DNA of 64,000 nucleotides, taken from positions 19,874,474-19,938,473 of the forward strand of contig NC_058159.1 in NCBI RefSeq assembly GCF_020080835.1. The letters are read 5' to 3'. A program made the translations under genes and the position numbers. Below the pieces are notes generated by a model. That model ran no database searches. It was not told the DNA's origin and saw only the letters and a list, made by a program, of their open reading frames with translations. The DNA comes from Cotesia glomerata (taxonomy: Eukaryota; Arthropoda; Insecta; Hymenoptera; Braconidae). This document shows, piece after piece, positions 10,129-24,560 of the stretch. The first letter of the stretch is position 1. Each line of letters starts with the position of its first letter.

Positions 10129-11039
10129 TAGCATATGAACTTCACAGACCAGCTCGTAAAAATTATCAACGCCGTCATGTTGATATTCGAGGACTTGATG
10201 AGACTTGGCAAGCTGATTTAGTTGAAATGATTCCTTATTCAAAAGTAAATAATAATTATAAATATTTACTAACAGTGATTGATATATTTTCCAAGTACGC
10301 TTGGGCTGTACCTATAAAAAATAAAAGTGCTAATGATGTAACCAAAGCAATGGATTCTATATTAAAACACGGAAGAATTCCAAAAAATCTGCATGTTGAT
10401 CAAGGCAAAGAATTTTATAATCAAGAATTCCGTAATCTTATGAAAAAGTATAAAATTAATATGTACTCAACATTTAGTAATTTGAAAGCATCTATATGTG
10501 AAAGATTTAATAGAACACTTAAAACTAATATGTGGCGAAAATTCACAGCGCGTGGTACTTATAAGTGGATCGACATGATTGATGATTTAGTGAATACTTA
10601 CAACAACACTAAACATAGAACAATAAAAATGAAACCAGCAGATGTAACTGTTGATAATGAACAAGGCTTGAAGAAGAGTATTTACCAACCTCTTACTATG
10701 CTGCGAAAAAAATTACTTAAAAATAAATTTAAAGTTGGCGATAAAGTAAGAATTAGCAAGTACAAAAATTTGTTCGAAAAAGGTTACACAGCAAACTGGA
10801 CAACTGAAATATTTACGATAAACAAGGTGCAGAATACGAATCCAACGACGTACAAACTTGTGGATTACCAGGATCAACCAATTGAAGGAGCATTCTACAG
10901 TGAAGAACTCAGCAAAACAAAACACCCTGATGTGTACCTAGTTGAAAAAATTGTAAAAAAAAAAGGAAGTCAATATTATGTTAAATGGTTGGGATTTGAC
11001 ACCACCCATAATAGCTGGATTAATAAAACTGATTTATAA
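10107..11039 (+). CDS. INT: Polinton-type retroviral-like integrase with chromodomain
   Basis: A 310-aa protein of the rve (DDE) integrase fold. The catalytic triad appears as D37 (QADLVEM), D98 (HVDQGKEF) and E132 (CERFNRTLK); spacing D98 to E132 is slightly shorter than the usual 35. Residues about 53-70 give the TVIDIFSKYAWAVP strand typical of the fold. Residues about 270-305 (YLVEKIVKKKGSQYYVKWLG) are a chromodomain, which could direct insertion into particular chromatin. In Polintons this enzyme inserts the element and makes a 6-bp target duplication. The frame is uninterrupted, in contrast to the upstream ATPase and ORF. Confidence 0.9.
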   Translation: MEDKKSVIAYELHRPARKNYQRRHVDIRGLDETWQADLVEMIPYSKVNNNYKYLLTVIDIFSKYAWAVPIKNKSANDVTKAMDSILKHGRIPKNLHVDQGKEFYNQEFRNLMKKYKINMYSTFSNLKASICERFNRTLKTNMWRKFTARGTYKWIDMIDDLVNTYNNTKHRTIKMKPADVTVDNEQGLKKSIYQPLTMLRKKLLKNKFKVGDKVRISKYKNLFEKGYTANWTTEIFTINKVQNTNPTTYKLVDYQDQPIEGAFYSEELSKTKHPDVYLVEKIVKKKGSQYYVKWLGFDTTHNSWINKTDL

Positions 11040-11128
11040 AAATGTTTAATTTTATTAATAAAATTTTAGTTTAAAAAAAATTTTGATTTTTCTTATTTAA
11101 ACACATAAAAAATGAAATAAATATCTTT

Positions 11129-12041
11129 TTAATCGCAATCACTTACAATAACCGTTTCTACATCCGATAAGTCTGATAAGTCAATAGAAGAATCGTCAAG
11201 CATTTCATGCAAACACTCTAAATCTCGATCTTGGAGACTATCTTGTGCTGCTTGTCTCTCTTGTTCCTCTTGTTCCTCTCGCTCCTGTTGCGGTATATAA
11301 ACATTAATAACCCACCAATGTTGATACAACATTATTTGGATTCTGTTAAACCGCCAACCGTTGACCATGATTGGAGGCTCAGGGTCTGTAACATTGATTA
11401 ACTCAAACGACCAACGCAAAATTTCATCAGTGATAATCAGGGTGGCTTGATCATCATCCACACTGAAGGTGCACCCATTGATGTCATCACCGCGCATCAC
11501 AATGTTCTCCAATTGTCGCTCGATGTACAAAGATAGACTTGAGATTGAATAAGTCTCAATCCATCTTCTTGGCCAAAGTACGTTGTATTTCAGGAACATT
11601 ATCGAACGAGAGGCTATAAAAAAATTATATTTATAAATAGTAATTATAATATTAATCAACTTACCAAATGATAGAATTATTTCCTTTTTAAATAGCAATG
11701 AATCTTTACAATTTCCTACTAGTAGATCATTAAAACAGAAATAATCAATATCAAATGATTCAATATTAATTACTCGAAATTTCCATGTTAACTTGTTGTG
11801 GTTGATCTCCAATCGTGTAATGATATTATCTACTTGAAAGCGAGATCCATGAAAAGTCTCCCTTCTTGAAATTATCTCATCAAATTCATCATTTATGTAT
11901 TGCAAAATTGCAACCATGTTAGAAAACCACTGAATAGGTAGAAAAATATTATATACTATTCCTTGTAAGGCCTGAAAAAATTTTTTTCACTAATATATGA
12001 AAAAATAATAAGATTAAAAAAAATCATAAACTTACATCCAT
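11129..12041 (-). CDS. Unknown three-exon gene inside the Polinton remnant
   Basis: On the minus strand, exons 12036-12041 (codes only Met-Asp), 11665-11971 and 11129-11613 join to 266 codons including the stop. Intron 1 (64 nt) has GTAAGT..TTTCAG and intron 2 (51 nt) GTAAGT..TTATAG borders. Without splicing, intron 2 happens to stay open, so the unspliced frame looks continuous. The product has no domain I recognise. Its C-terminus is a charged run (QQEREEQEEQER) followed by an acidic Asp/Ser tail (DDSSIDLSDLSDVETVIV). It converges with the integrase gene, 90 bases apart. It may be a captured gene or a later gene of the element; I cannot tell. Confidence 0.55.
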
Positions 12042-13008
12042 TTTTTTCTTATGAAAAATATTACACTTTTTCCGAATAAACTTAGAAAAAACAATATTGC
12101 ACTTTTAACTATATTTTTTTAATATTTGAGAAATATTGTTTATCAACTTAGTACTTTTTAACTATAGCAGTATGAGAATGTAATATAAAAAATTTATCTG
12201 ATGCTTATTCCAAGCAGAAGACTTATGAAGTGAGACGAAAAATTATTAAGCATGATTAAATTGTATTATAAACATTTAAGAAGAATTTTTTGATATCAAT
12301 ATTTTAAATTGGAGAAAAGAATAAGCATGGAAAACTATAGATGAGTGTGTATGAGAGCGAGAGAGAGAGAGAGAGAGATAGTTTTTACGATCACTGAAAT
12401 ATAACACCTAGCTCACTCAAGTAATATTAATAATGATGAAAAATAATATCATTATTCATAATAATTTTTAAAAGATAGTAATAATAAAAACAAAAAATTC
12501 ATTTAAAAAATTGTTTTTTATTAAAAAAATTGTAAAAATTTCCATCATGGATACAATTGCTAATCTAATTGTCTCGATGCAATATTAATAATAATAATAA
12601 TAATATAAATAATAATAATAAGAACTTACCGTCTCAGAATTATTTTTCATAAATTAATAATAATAATAATAATAATGAAATTAATAATAATAAGAACTTA
12701 CCGTCTCAGAATTATTTTTTCATAAATGAATAATAATATTAATAATAATATTAATGATAATAATACTAATAATGTGAGGATAATATAAGGATAACATAAG
12801 GATATAAAAATATTAAAAAAAAATATTAAAAATTTATTCAAAAAATATATTCAAAAATATATTGAAAAAAAATTATTTTAAAAATAATATGAAATATATA
12901 AAAATTATTTAAAAACTTAAATTTAAAAAATAATGTTGATGATGATTACTGTGAACAAAAAATTTTATATTTTATTAATATTATTTTTTAATTTAAAAAA
13001 ATACTTAC
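12042..13008. repeat. AT-rich intergenic or intronic DNA with TAA microsatellites and a tandem duplication
   Basis: It holds a (GA)n tract at about 12354-12386, (AAT)n tracts near 12585-12680, and a ~68-bp tandem duplication (12623-12758) whose units each contain a perfect splice-donor-like CTGAGACG|GTAAGT on the minus strand. An acceptor-like TTTTTTGTTCACAG on the minus strand near 12950 resembles the acceptor of the exon at 13009-13071. It could be 3' introns and untranslated sequence of the upstream minus-strand gene. Confidence 0.4.
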
Positions 13009-13637
13009 AAATGCTGCGTTATCCTTAAACAGCTCCCGGAGGTGAAAGCTGTATGCATACTCCATGTCATACTGTGAACAAAATTTAGTTGGTCAATTTT
13101 TATATTCATTATTATTTATTAAAATTTAAAAAAATACTTACATGTTCTTTCATTATATTCGAACATATCCTTGATGCGGAAACAATCTTCCATTTCAATC
13201 TCATCTTCGCCATCTTCATTATACCCAAGAAGGTATTCATAAGTTGTTCTATCCCATCTACGTTTTACTTGGATCCATCGTCGCCAACCTCCGAAATCCA
13301 TCCCATCGAATAATTTGATAGGGATCGGAGAATAATGCAACATAAAATTGACATACTGTTTTTGCCTGTATGTCAATCGATTCCATATTAGTGGAACTCT
13401 ATCCACAATAATCGAATTGGATGCTAATTCCCCATCAGCATTATCACTGTTCTCATCTAATTCGAATAAATTTTTGATGTGTAGCGATTGGTCTTGCCAA
13501 ACGCCGCCTTTTTTTAAGTATTTTCTAATATCCTTGCGAACTCGCAACTCACGAATAAGCTCTTCTTTTAATATTTCAACTATTGCAAGGATTGTTAAAT
13601 ACATTTTTCTTGAGTGTATTTTAACGTTAACACGCAC
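13009..13637 (-). CDS. Unknown minus-strand gene, at least two exons
   Basis: The first exon runs from about 13637 (a better start is the ATG near 13604, preceded by CAAGAAAA) to 13142, ending at a GTAAGT donor. The second exon is 13071-13009, bounded by a GTTCACAG acceptor and a GTAAGT donor, and is open in one frame (YDMEYAYSFHLRELF). That frame is off by one base from the end of exon 1, so spliced translation stops two codons into exon 2, unless there is a recent frameshift. The product is about 155-170 aa, charged, with an acidic NEDGEDEIEMED stretch. I recognise no domain. It lies in the same orientation as the 11.1-12.0 kb gene. Confidence 0.45.
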
Positions 13638-14037
13638 AAAAAATTCACAAAAAAAGAACTCACTAAAACTTACAACTGCTCACTTGAAACGTCTTGAGTA
13701 AAAATGAAAATATGATCTATTAAATTTAAGTTTTTCAACACATGCCTATGTTAAAGAGAAATTCGAGTGAGATGGAAAATTTTACGATCGGTCAGACGTA
13801 AAACAGTGGGCCTTATGTATTATAGTTCTATACACATAAAAACTTGAAAAAAATATTTTTTAAAAAACAAATTATTTAACTAAGATCTGAACAAACTTTT
13901 GTTTTTTTAATAATAAAAAAAATTTTTTTTTTAGAAATTACTCCGACTGTCGAAAGCACTATTCGAAATATTTTTGTGATAATAAATTAAATAATAATAA
14001 ATTTTTATTTATTTATTTCATCCCTATTATTATTTCC

Positions 14038-14039
<2 letters not shown>
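13638..14039. other. Gene-free AT-rich stretch
   Basis: I see no ORF, RNA gene or clear repeat here beyond homopolymer runs. It contains the 5' flank of the minus-strand gene ending at 13637 and leads into the (TTA)n tract that hosts the LINE. Confidence 0.5.

Positions 14040-14105
<66 letters not shown>
14040..14105. repeat. (ATT)n microsatellite, downstream flank of the Dong-like LINE
   Basis: An uninterrupted ATT tract of about 66 bp. It directly follows the 3' end of the LINE (minus-strand reading: ...GAGCATT then TAATAATAA). A matching tract flanks the other end at 17746-17851. Confidence 0.95.
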
Positions 14106-18575
<4,470 letters not shown>

Positions 18576-21500
18576 ATGTCTCAACAAATATTAGAAGCTA
18601 TTCACAGCCTGGTGGATATAGTGTCCGAATCTTATAACGATTTAAAATCTAACCAAGTGAGTGTTGAACAATGTGAACGGTGTTTTAATGTTTGTCAAGA
18701 TACTATTAACTATTTTGATACTATCTTATCAGATCCTCAGACGAGTGTGTATGTGAAACGCAGTGTTAAAACACAGATTACCCTTCTGCATTGGTATAGT
18801 GAACAGTTTTTGTTATTGAGTGGTCAAGTTGCAGGTGGTGATTTAAATCAACAGAATAATTCTATTAAATGGCAAGATCTTGGAAATGCCTTTTCAAACA
18901 ACATTAAGACTGGTTCAGTTATTAACCGTACTCATAAAAATATCGGAGAATTTTTGACTTTTTCTGAGAATCTTGTTTGTGCAAAAGTTCAAGAAATGTT
19001 AAATAAAGTGAATAGTTTAAAAATCAACGTTGAATTTTTTGGCAAATTTGAGATTCCAACCACCAACCGAGAAGAAGTGAAATCTTTTGTTACACAAAAT
19101 CGTGAAATATTAGCATCTACAGACATTGCTGATTGGTACAGAGATCACGTAACCAATGCCTTGATAAGAAAAATCGAAGAATTCTGTCAAGAAAAATCCG
19201 GATGGCGTTTATCAGAAATCTCAAATTTAGTAATAACGATGTCAAAATATCAACCCCTTCATGCTGGAATCTCAACTTATGTGAGGATGCCCCAGAAGAT
19301 AATCAACCGACGTGCAGTTCTGAACATTGAAAACTTTGATGAATACTGCTTCCTATGGTGTGTTGTAGCTGCTATTCACCCTCCAAGGACGAGTCACAGA
19401 GAGAGGACTACTTCTTATCCACATTTTAGTGAGGTACTTGAATACGATGGAATTAATTTTCCAATTCAAATTAAAGATATTGCGAAATTTGAAAAAATGA
19501 ACAATTTATCTATTAATGTATACGGTTTAGAATCTGATTTTTTTTCTGGTGAAAAATCTGATAAAAAATCTGATGAATGTGTAATAATTCCGGTATATTT
19601 AAGTAAATCTATAAATTCTAATGTAAAAACTATTCATCTTTTAATAATACAAACTAATATAAATTTAAATATGAAGAGCGATGATTATGATGATTATAAA
19701 CCGATTTATCATTTTGCATTAATTAATAATTTATCAGCTTTAGTAGCAAGTAGTGTAACAAAATCACGCAATCAACATTTCTTCTGTGATCGGTGCTTAA
19801 ATCATTTTAAAATAAGAGAATCTTTTGAACGTCATAAAGAAGATTGTTTTAAAATTAATAAAGTTCACATGGTATTTCCAACAAAGGAAAATAAAATTTT
19901 AAAATTTAAAAATTTTCAAAGACAGGATACTGTACCATTTGTTATTTATGCAGATCTAGAATGTACACTAACACCTACCGATGATGATACAGATATTCAT
20001 ATTCCTCATAGCATTGCATTTTACCGCTTTTGTAATTATAATAATAAATTATCGAGATTTGAAATTAATCGTTCAGAAAATTGCATTGACTGGTTTGTGG
20101 GTAAACTTAAAAATTTTGCAATTGAAGTAGATTTATATTTAAAAAATCCAATACCTATGAAACCTTTAACTAAACAACAATTAGAAGAACATAAACAGGC
20201 AAATATTTGTTATATTTGCGAAAAAAAAATTATAAATTCTCAAGACAAATGTTACGATCATAATCACTTTACGGGATATTACAGAGGACCTGCTCATTTA
20301 TCGTGTAATTTAAATTATAAAAAATCACATACAATACCGGTAGTTTTTCATAATATGTCTGGTTATGACTCTCATTTTATAATAAAATCTTTAGTTAAAA
20401 ATTTCAAAGGTACACTTGAATTATTACCAATCAACAAAGATCGTTACATTTCTTTTACTAAGTATGTTGAAAAAACATGCGTTAATCTAAGATTCATAGA
20501 CTCATTTAAATTTATGGCCTCTAGTCTAGACAAATTAGCATCGAACTTAAAAGAAGATGATAAAAAGATAACAAAACTTCATTATAATGATCTTGAAAAA
20601 TTTAGATTAGTCATTAGAAAGGGAGTATTCCCGTATGAATATATAACATCGATAGATAAACTCAATGATACAAAATTACCTGAGAGGAAGCATTTTTATT
20701 CGAAATTATCCAACAGTAATGTAACCAAAAAAAATTACGCATTCGCTCAATTAATCTGGAAAGAATTTAATATAAAAACATTAGGAGAGTATTCTGATTT
20801 GTATCTTAAAACTGATGTTCTTTTATTAGCTGATATATTTGAAAACTTTAGAAGTAATTGTTTAAAAACTTATCGCTTAGATCCTTTACACTATTATACA
20901 GTACCGGGGTTAGCTTTTGATGCAATGTTAAAGTATACTGGTGTTGAGTTGGAATTATTAACTGATTCGGAAATGATGCTATTCATTGAAAAAGGTGTCA
21001 GAGGTGGTGTTTCTCAGTGTACAAATAGATATGCATTAGCAAATAATAGATATATGGGTGATAATTTTGATTCAAATAAACCAGAATCCTATTTAATGTA
21101 TTTTGATGTTAATAATTTGTATGGTGCATCTATGAGTATGCCTTTACCAACAGGCTCATTTGAATGGGTTGAATTAAATTTCGATATAAATCAGGAAATT
21201 AATAAATTTTTAGATAATACCGATGGTTTTGGCTATATACTTGAAGTTGATCTAAAATATCCGGAGGAATTATATGATCTACATAAAGATTTACCTTTAT
21301 GTCCTGAACACTTTTTACCTCCAGACAGCAAACATACAAAATTAGCAACTACTTTGTATGATAAAAAAGAGTATGTAATACACTATAGAAATTTAAAACA
21401 ATGTTTAGACTTGGGATTAAAATTAACAAAAGTACACCGAATTTTAAAGTTTAGAGAGTCACCATGGTTAAAACCGTATATAGATAAAAATACTGATTGT

Positions 21501-22439
21501 AGAAAGGCTGCAAAAAATGAATTTGAAAAAGATTTTTATAAATTAATGAATAATGCAGTTTTTGGTAAGACTATGGAAAATGTTAGAAAATATAAAGATG
21601 TTAGAATAGTTACAAGATGGTCTGGTAGATATGGTGCTTCTGATATGATTTGTAAACCAAATTTCCATAGTCTTACAGTTTTTGATGAAAATATGATTAT
21701 TATTGAAATGAAATGTGCTGAAGTTAATTTTAATAAACCAATCTATGCTGGTTTTTGTATTTTAGATATGTCAAAAACTTATATATACGACTTTCATTAT
21801 AATTATGTAAAGAAAAATTTTAAAAATGACGATTCTAAATTAATGTATACAGATACAGATAGTCTAATTTATCACTTTACTGTACCTAATATATATGAAA
21901 TCATCAAACGTGATATTGCAAAGTTTGATACCTCTGACTATCCACCAAATAATATTTACAATATTCCGTTAGTAAATAAAAAAGTCTTAGGATTAATGAA
22001 AGACGAAAATAATGGTAAAATTATGTCGGAATTTGTTGGATTAAGAGCAAAACTTTACGCTTTTCAAATATATAAATCTGGCGAAGATCAAATTCAAGCA
22101 TATGAGTCTGATGAAGAAATTAAAGATGATACGGTTAAAATGCGAGCAAAAGGTGTCAAAAAATCGACTTTGCGAACTATAACGTTTGATGATTATAAAC
22201 TATGTCTATTCGATAATATAAGAGTAAAAAAAGATGAATATGTTATAAAAAGTAGAAATCATGAAGTAAATACACTTCTTCAAATGAAATTAGCTTTAAG
22301 TTGGGAAGATGACAAACGTCAACTTCTCAAAAATAGTACAGACACATTACCATGGGGTTATGAAATACCAAGTTCACAAAAGTTGCCAATATTGAAAAAA
22401 CTATTAAAAGACCAAGATTATTGTAAATTAAATTTTTAA
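18576..22439 (+). CDS. polB: Protein-primed family B DNA polymerase (Polinton/Maverick type)
   Basis: A 1287-aa protein, full length for the family, with no internal stop. Domains in order: N-terminal region without recognised motif; C2H2-like finger at about 402 (CDRCLNHF...HKEDC); Exo I at about 455 (YADLE); an HNH/endonuclease-VII-like insert at about 540-575 (CYIC...CYDHNHFTG...HLSCN); Exo II (HNMSGYDSHF) at about 592; Exo III (YSDLYLKTDVLLLADIF) at about 738; Pol A (DVNNLYG) at about 842; Pol B (KLMNNAVFGKTMENV) at about 990; Pol C (YTDTDS) at about 1090. All catalytic acids are present. It would replicate the element by protein priming. Its intactness contrasts with the broken ATPase upstream. 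Confidence 0.92.
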   Translation: MSQQILEAIHSLVDIVSESYNDLKSNQVSVEQCERCFNVCQDTINYFDTILSDPQTSVYVKRSVKTQITLLHWYSEQFLLLSGQVAGGDLNQQNNSIKWQDLGNAFSNNIKTGSVINRTHKNIGEFLTFSENLVCAKVQEMLNKVNSLKINVEFFGKFEIPTTNREEVKSFVTQNREILASTDIADWYRDHVTNALIRKIEEFCQEKSGWRLSEISNLVITMSKYQPLHAGISTYVRMPQKIINRRAVLNIENFDEYCFLWCVVAAIHPPRTSHRERTTSYPHFSEVLEYDGINFPIQIKDIAKFEKMNNLSINVYGLESDFFSGEKSDKKSDECVIIPVYLSKSINSNVKTIHLLIIQTNINLNMKSDDYDDYKPIYHFALINNLSALVASSVTKSRNQHFFCDRCLNHFKIRESFERHKEDCFKINKVHMVFPTKENKILKFKNFQRQDTVPFVIYADLECTLTPTDDDTDIHIPHSIAFYRFCNYNNKLSRFEINRSENCIDWFVGKLKNFAIEVDLYLKNPIPMKPLTKQQLEEHKQANICYICEKKIINSQDKCYDHNHFTGYYRGPAHLSCNLNYKKSHTIPVVFHNMSGYDSHFIIKSLVKNFKGTLELLPINKDRYISFTKYVEKTCVNLRFIDSFKFMASSLDKLASNLKEDDKKITKLHYNDLEKFRLVIRKGVFPYEYITSIDKLNDTKLPERKHFYSKLSNSNVTKKNYAFAQLIWKEFNIKTLGEYSDLYLKTDVLLLADIFENFRSNCLKTYRLDPLHYYTVPGLAFDAMLKYTGVELELLTDSEMMLFIEKGVRGGVSQCTNRYALANNRYMGDNFDSNKPESYLMYFDVNNLYGASMSMPLPTGSFEWVELNFDINQEINKFLDNTDGFGYILEVDLKYPEELYDLHKDLPLCPEHFLPPDSKHTKLATTLYDKKEYVIHYRNLKQCLDLGLKLTKVHRILKFRESPWLKPYIDKNTDCRKAAKNEFEKDFYKLMNNAVFGKTMENVRKYKDVRIVTRWSGRYGASDMICKPNFHSLTVFDENMIIIEMKCAEVNFNKPIYAGFCILDMSKTYIYDFHYNYVKKNFKNDDSKLMYTDTDSLIYHFTVPNIYEIIKRDIAKFDTSDYPPNNIYNIPLVNKKVLGLMKDENNGKIMSEFVGLRAKLYAFQIYKSGEDQIQAYESDEEIKDDTVKMRAKGVKKSTLRTITFDDYKLCLFDNIRVKKDEYVIKSRNHEVNTLLQMKLALSWEDDKRQLLKNSTDTLPWGYEIPSSQKLPILKKLLKDQDYCKLNF

Positions 22440-22662
22440 GTAATTAAATTTTAAGTAATTAAAAAATTAATGTTATGTTTTTTGTAATAATAATAAAAAT
22501 AAAAAAAATGGAAATTATAAATAAACGAAAAAAATTTTTTTTCTGTTAATTTTTCATGTATATATATATATATTTTTTTATTTTAAAGTATAATTTTTAA
22601 AAACATATATAAGTACATTTTTAACATAAATTTAATTAAAGTAATTTATAATTTATTCTTGA
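22440..22662. other. AT-rich convergent intergenic region
   Basis: A short gap between the polymerase and the minus-strand small ORF, with AATAAA-type words near 22490-22510 and a (TA)n run near 22560. Likely shared 3' untranslated sequence. Confidence 0.4.
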
Positions 22663-22977
22663 TTATGAAGGTTTGATAAGAAATTCAAACTTGTGATAAG
22701 CTGTTCCGAAATAATTCAAGTGAAGTTCTCCTGCTGAGGCCAAATCGATCAGTGATGTTAGCTGCTCTTCATTATCAATGAGCATCCGATTGGTTCGATT
22801 CGGGAAGAAGATTGAAAACTCGTTTTCCACAATTCCCAAAATTTTTGGTCCATATTTTGTGTTGACTTTCTTAATTTCCGTGATTTGATAAATCTTGTTC
22901 AGTTGCAGTTCTTCAAACTTTTTAGTTGGTAAAAAGTTCGGTAAGTTGTTGATTTTATTGATAGCACTCAAATCCAT
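22663..22977 (-). CDS. Small conserved Polinton-associated ORF, possibly OB-fold
   Basis: A 104-aa protein starting MDLSAINKINNLPNF. The central LNKIYQITEIKKVNTKYGPK followed by IVENEFSIFFPNR looks like alternating beta strands with a KYGPK turn, as in small OB-fold proteins seen near virus-like DNA polymerases in insect genomes. It converges with the polymerase gene (223 bases apart). Single-strand DNA binding is a plausible but unproven role; no catalytic motif is visible. The frame is intact. Confidence 0.5.
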   Translation of the reverse strand: MDLSAINKINNLPNFLPTKKFEELQLNKIYQITEIKKVNTKYGPKILGIVENEFSIFFPNRTNRMLIDNEEQLTSLIDLASAGELHLNYFGTAYHKFEFLIKPS

Positions 22978-23640
22978 TTTTGAATTATTAAGCTAAGAAA
23001 TAGATAGAAAATAGTTAATAATAATAGTAGAAATTAGTTATAAAATAGAATAATGAAATAAATGACTTACTTGATTTTCTGTAGAGTACACAATTTTAAA
23101 TATTTTTAACAAAAGACACAAATTTTTTAAACTGAACGACTGATTGAAGTAACTGCAGGCAGAGGACTGAAATTTGGAGGCAAGTAAGTATAACTCCCCA
23201 CCAACGATCCCCTCCCAACGACGACGACAACGCCAAAAACAAGTTTAAACTTGTCGGATGACGTAAAAACATGACGTAATCGAGAGAGGTGGGGGTTAAA
23301 AACCGTTAAAATTCACGATGACTACGCGAAAAAACAGGTTCAAACTTGTCGGATGACGTAAAAACATGATGTAATCGAGAGAGGAGGGGCTAAAAAACGT
23401 TAAAATTCAAAAAACTCTTACCCCCACGTCGATAAAACAGAACATCATTCGGTATCGAACCGACTGTTAACATCACCCTGCAGTCGATAACATAGATCAC
23501 CAGTTGACACCACCAATCGATAAATAAACTTCAATACCTACACCTCCATTTCATCCCACCAGAGCGGCGTAAGTATCAAACGTTCTCGCATATACTTATA
23601 CTACAAGTCATTTGAATATATACAAAATTCATCATCACAT
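22978..23640 (-). promoter_or_regulatory. 5' flank of the small ORF with a tandem duplication carrying TGACGTAA motifs
   Basis: A ~108-bp unit is duplicated (about 23230-23310 and 23335-23410). Each copy has CTTGTCGGATGACGTAAA, a second TGACGTAA or TGATGTAA, then CGAGAGAGG and GTTAAAATTCA. TGACGTAA is a CRE/bZIP-type half-palindrome. The region lies upstream of the minus-strand small ORF and could be a regulatory or terminal part of the Polinton. I could not find a matching inverted terminus near 8.3 kb. Confidence 0.4.
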
Positions 23641-23709
23641 CAAGTAAGTGCATGTTACATTAACACCAAAGCTGATACACGGCAAAGGTATCAGCTTTGC
23701 TGTTGGGGT

Positions 23710-23930
23710 GGTAGCATTTTGACCTCAAACAATCGATCAACAAATCGATTATAACCCCCCAACAGTCGGTAAAAATCGATTACCAAATGGATGATAATCC
23801 CTAACAGTCGATAAAAATCGATCAACAAATCGATGATAATCCCCCCAACAGTCGGTAAGTAGAGCACAAAAACCAACCATCGATATCGCAGAAACTCCGC
23901 CAACAACCGTCGGTAAGGCAGAAACCCACA
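23710..23930. repeat. Short tandem repeat with ATCGAT words
   Basis: A ~42-bp unit (AACAGTCGGTAAAAATCGAT, then a CAAATCGATGATAATCCC half) is repeated about three times from 23724 to 23860, with a decaying tail of CGGTAAG.AGAA units to 23935. Small minus-strand open frames here are repeat translations. Confidence 0.7.
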
Positions 23931-23949
23931 CTGTCGGTACTGCAGGAAT

Positions 23950-24560
23950 CTGTTTTATCGGGGGGCCAAACCCTCCCTGTTTAGCTACTACTGTTGTTTC
24001 TAAGTTACCTCTTATCGATCTCGGAACCTGTTTGCTACCAGAATATATGCACTCGGCGTTACTTGGTGTAGGACGGCAATTTACTAAGATCTATGTTAAT
24101 AAAAAAGGCCCTTGGAATTTGAAAAAATTGTTGTGGAGCAATTGATAACGATTTATTGGAAATTCGACCACCACATTTCATCAACAGAATGCCAAAAAGC
24201 TTATCAGACTTGAAATTGTATAAAACCTCAAGAATACTATTATTTTTATCTTATTTTACTCACTTCCAGTCTTGGAAAATCGTCTACCACAAAAATATTT
24301 GGAACATTGACTGCTTTTTGTTAAAGGATTATATATGTTACTCCAAGGTCAAATTACAAAACAAGATATAATAAAAGCAAACGAACTATTAACAGAATTT
24401 GTAAAACAAACTGAAATTCTGTACAGTGATCGTGAATTAAGTTATAATCTTCACCAACATACATTATTCGCTAATAGTAGAAAGAAGGGGCCCTTTGAAC
24501 CATACATCAGCATTTTCTTTTGAAAATTTTTAATGGTTCCACCAGATTCGGTAGAATCTG
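23950..24560 (+). pseudogene. EnSpm/CACTA TNP2-like transposase fragment
   Basis: Three frames in succession encode pieces of a transposase-like protein: IDLGTCLLPEYMHSALLGV and RQFT (23990-24080), then RPPHFINRMPKSLSDLKLYK (24160-24225), then KANELLTEFVKQTEILYSDR and LSYNLHQH (24370-24465). PEYMH..LLGV resembles the MH-LGV block of TNP2-type transposases. A TGA near 24143, further frame changes and lack of both ends show it is dead. Assignment to EnSpm is from memory of the motif and is tentative. Confidence 0.55.
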
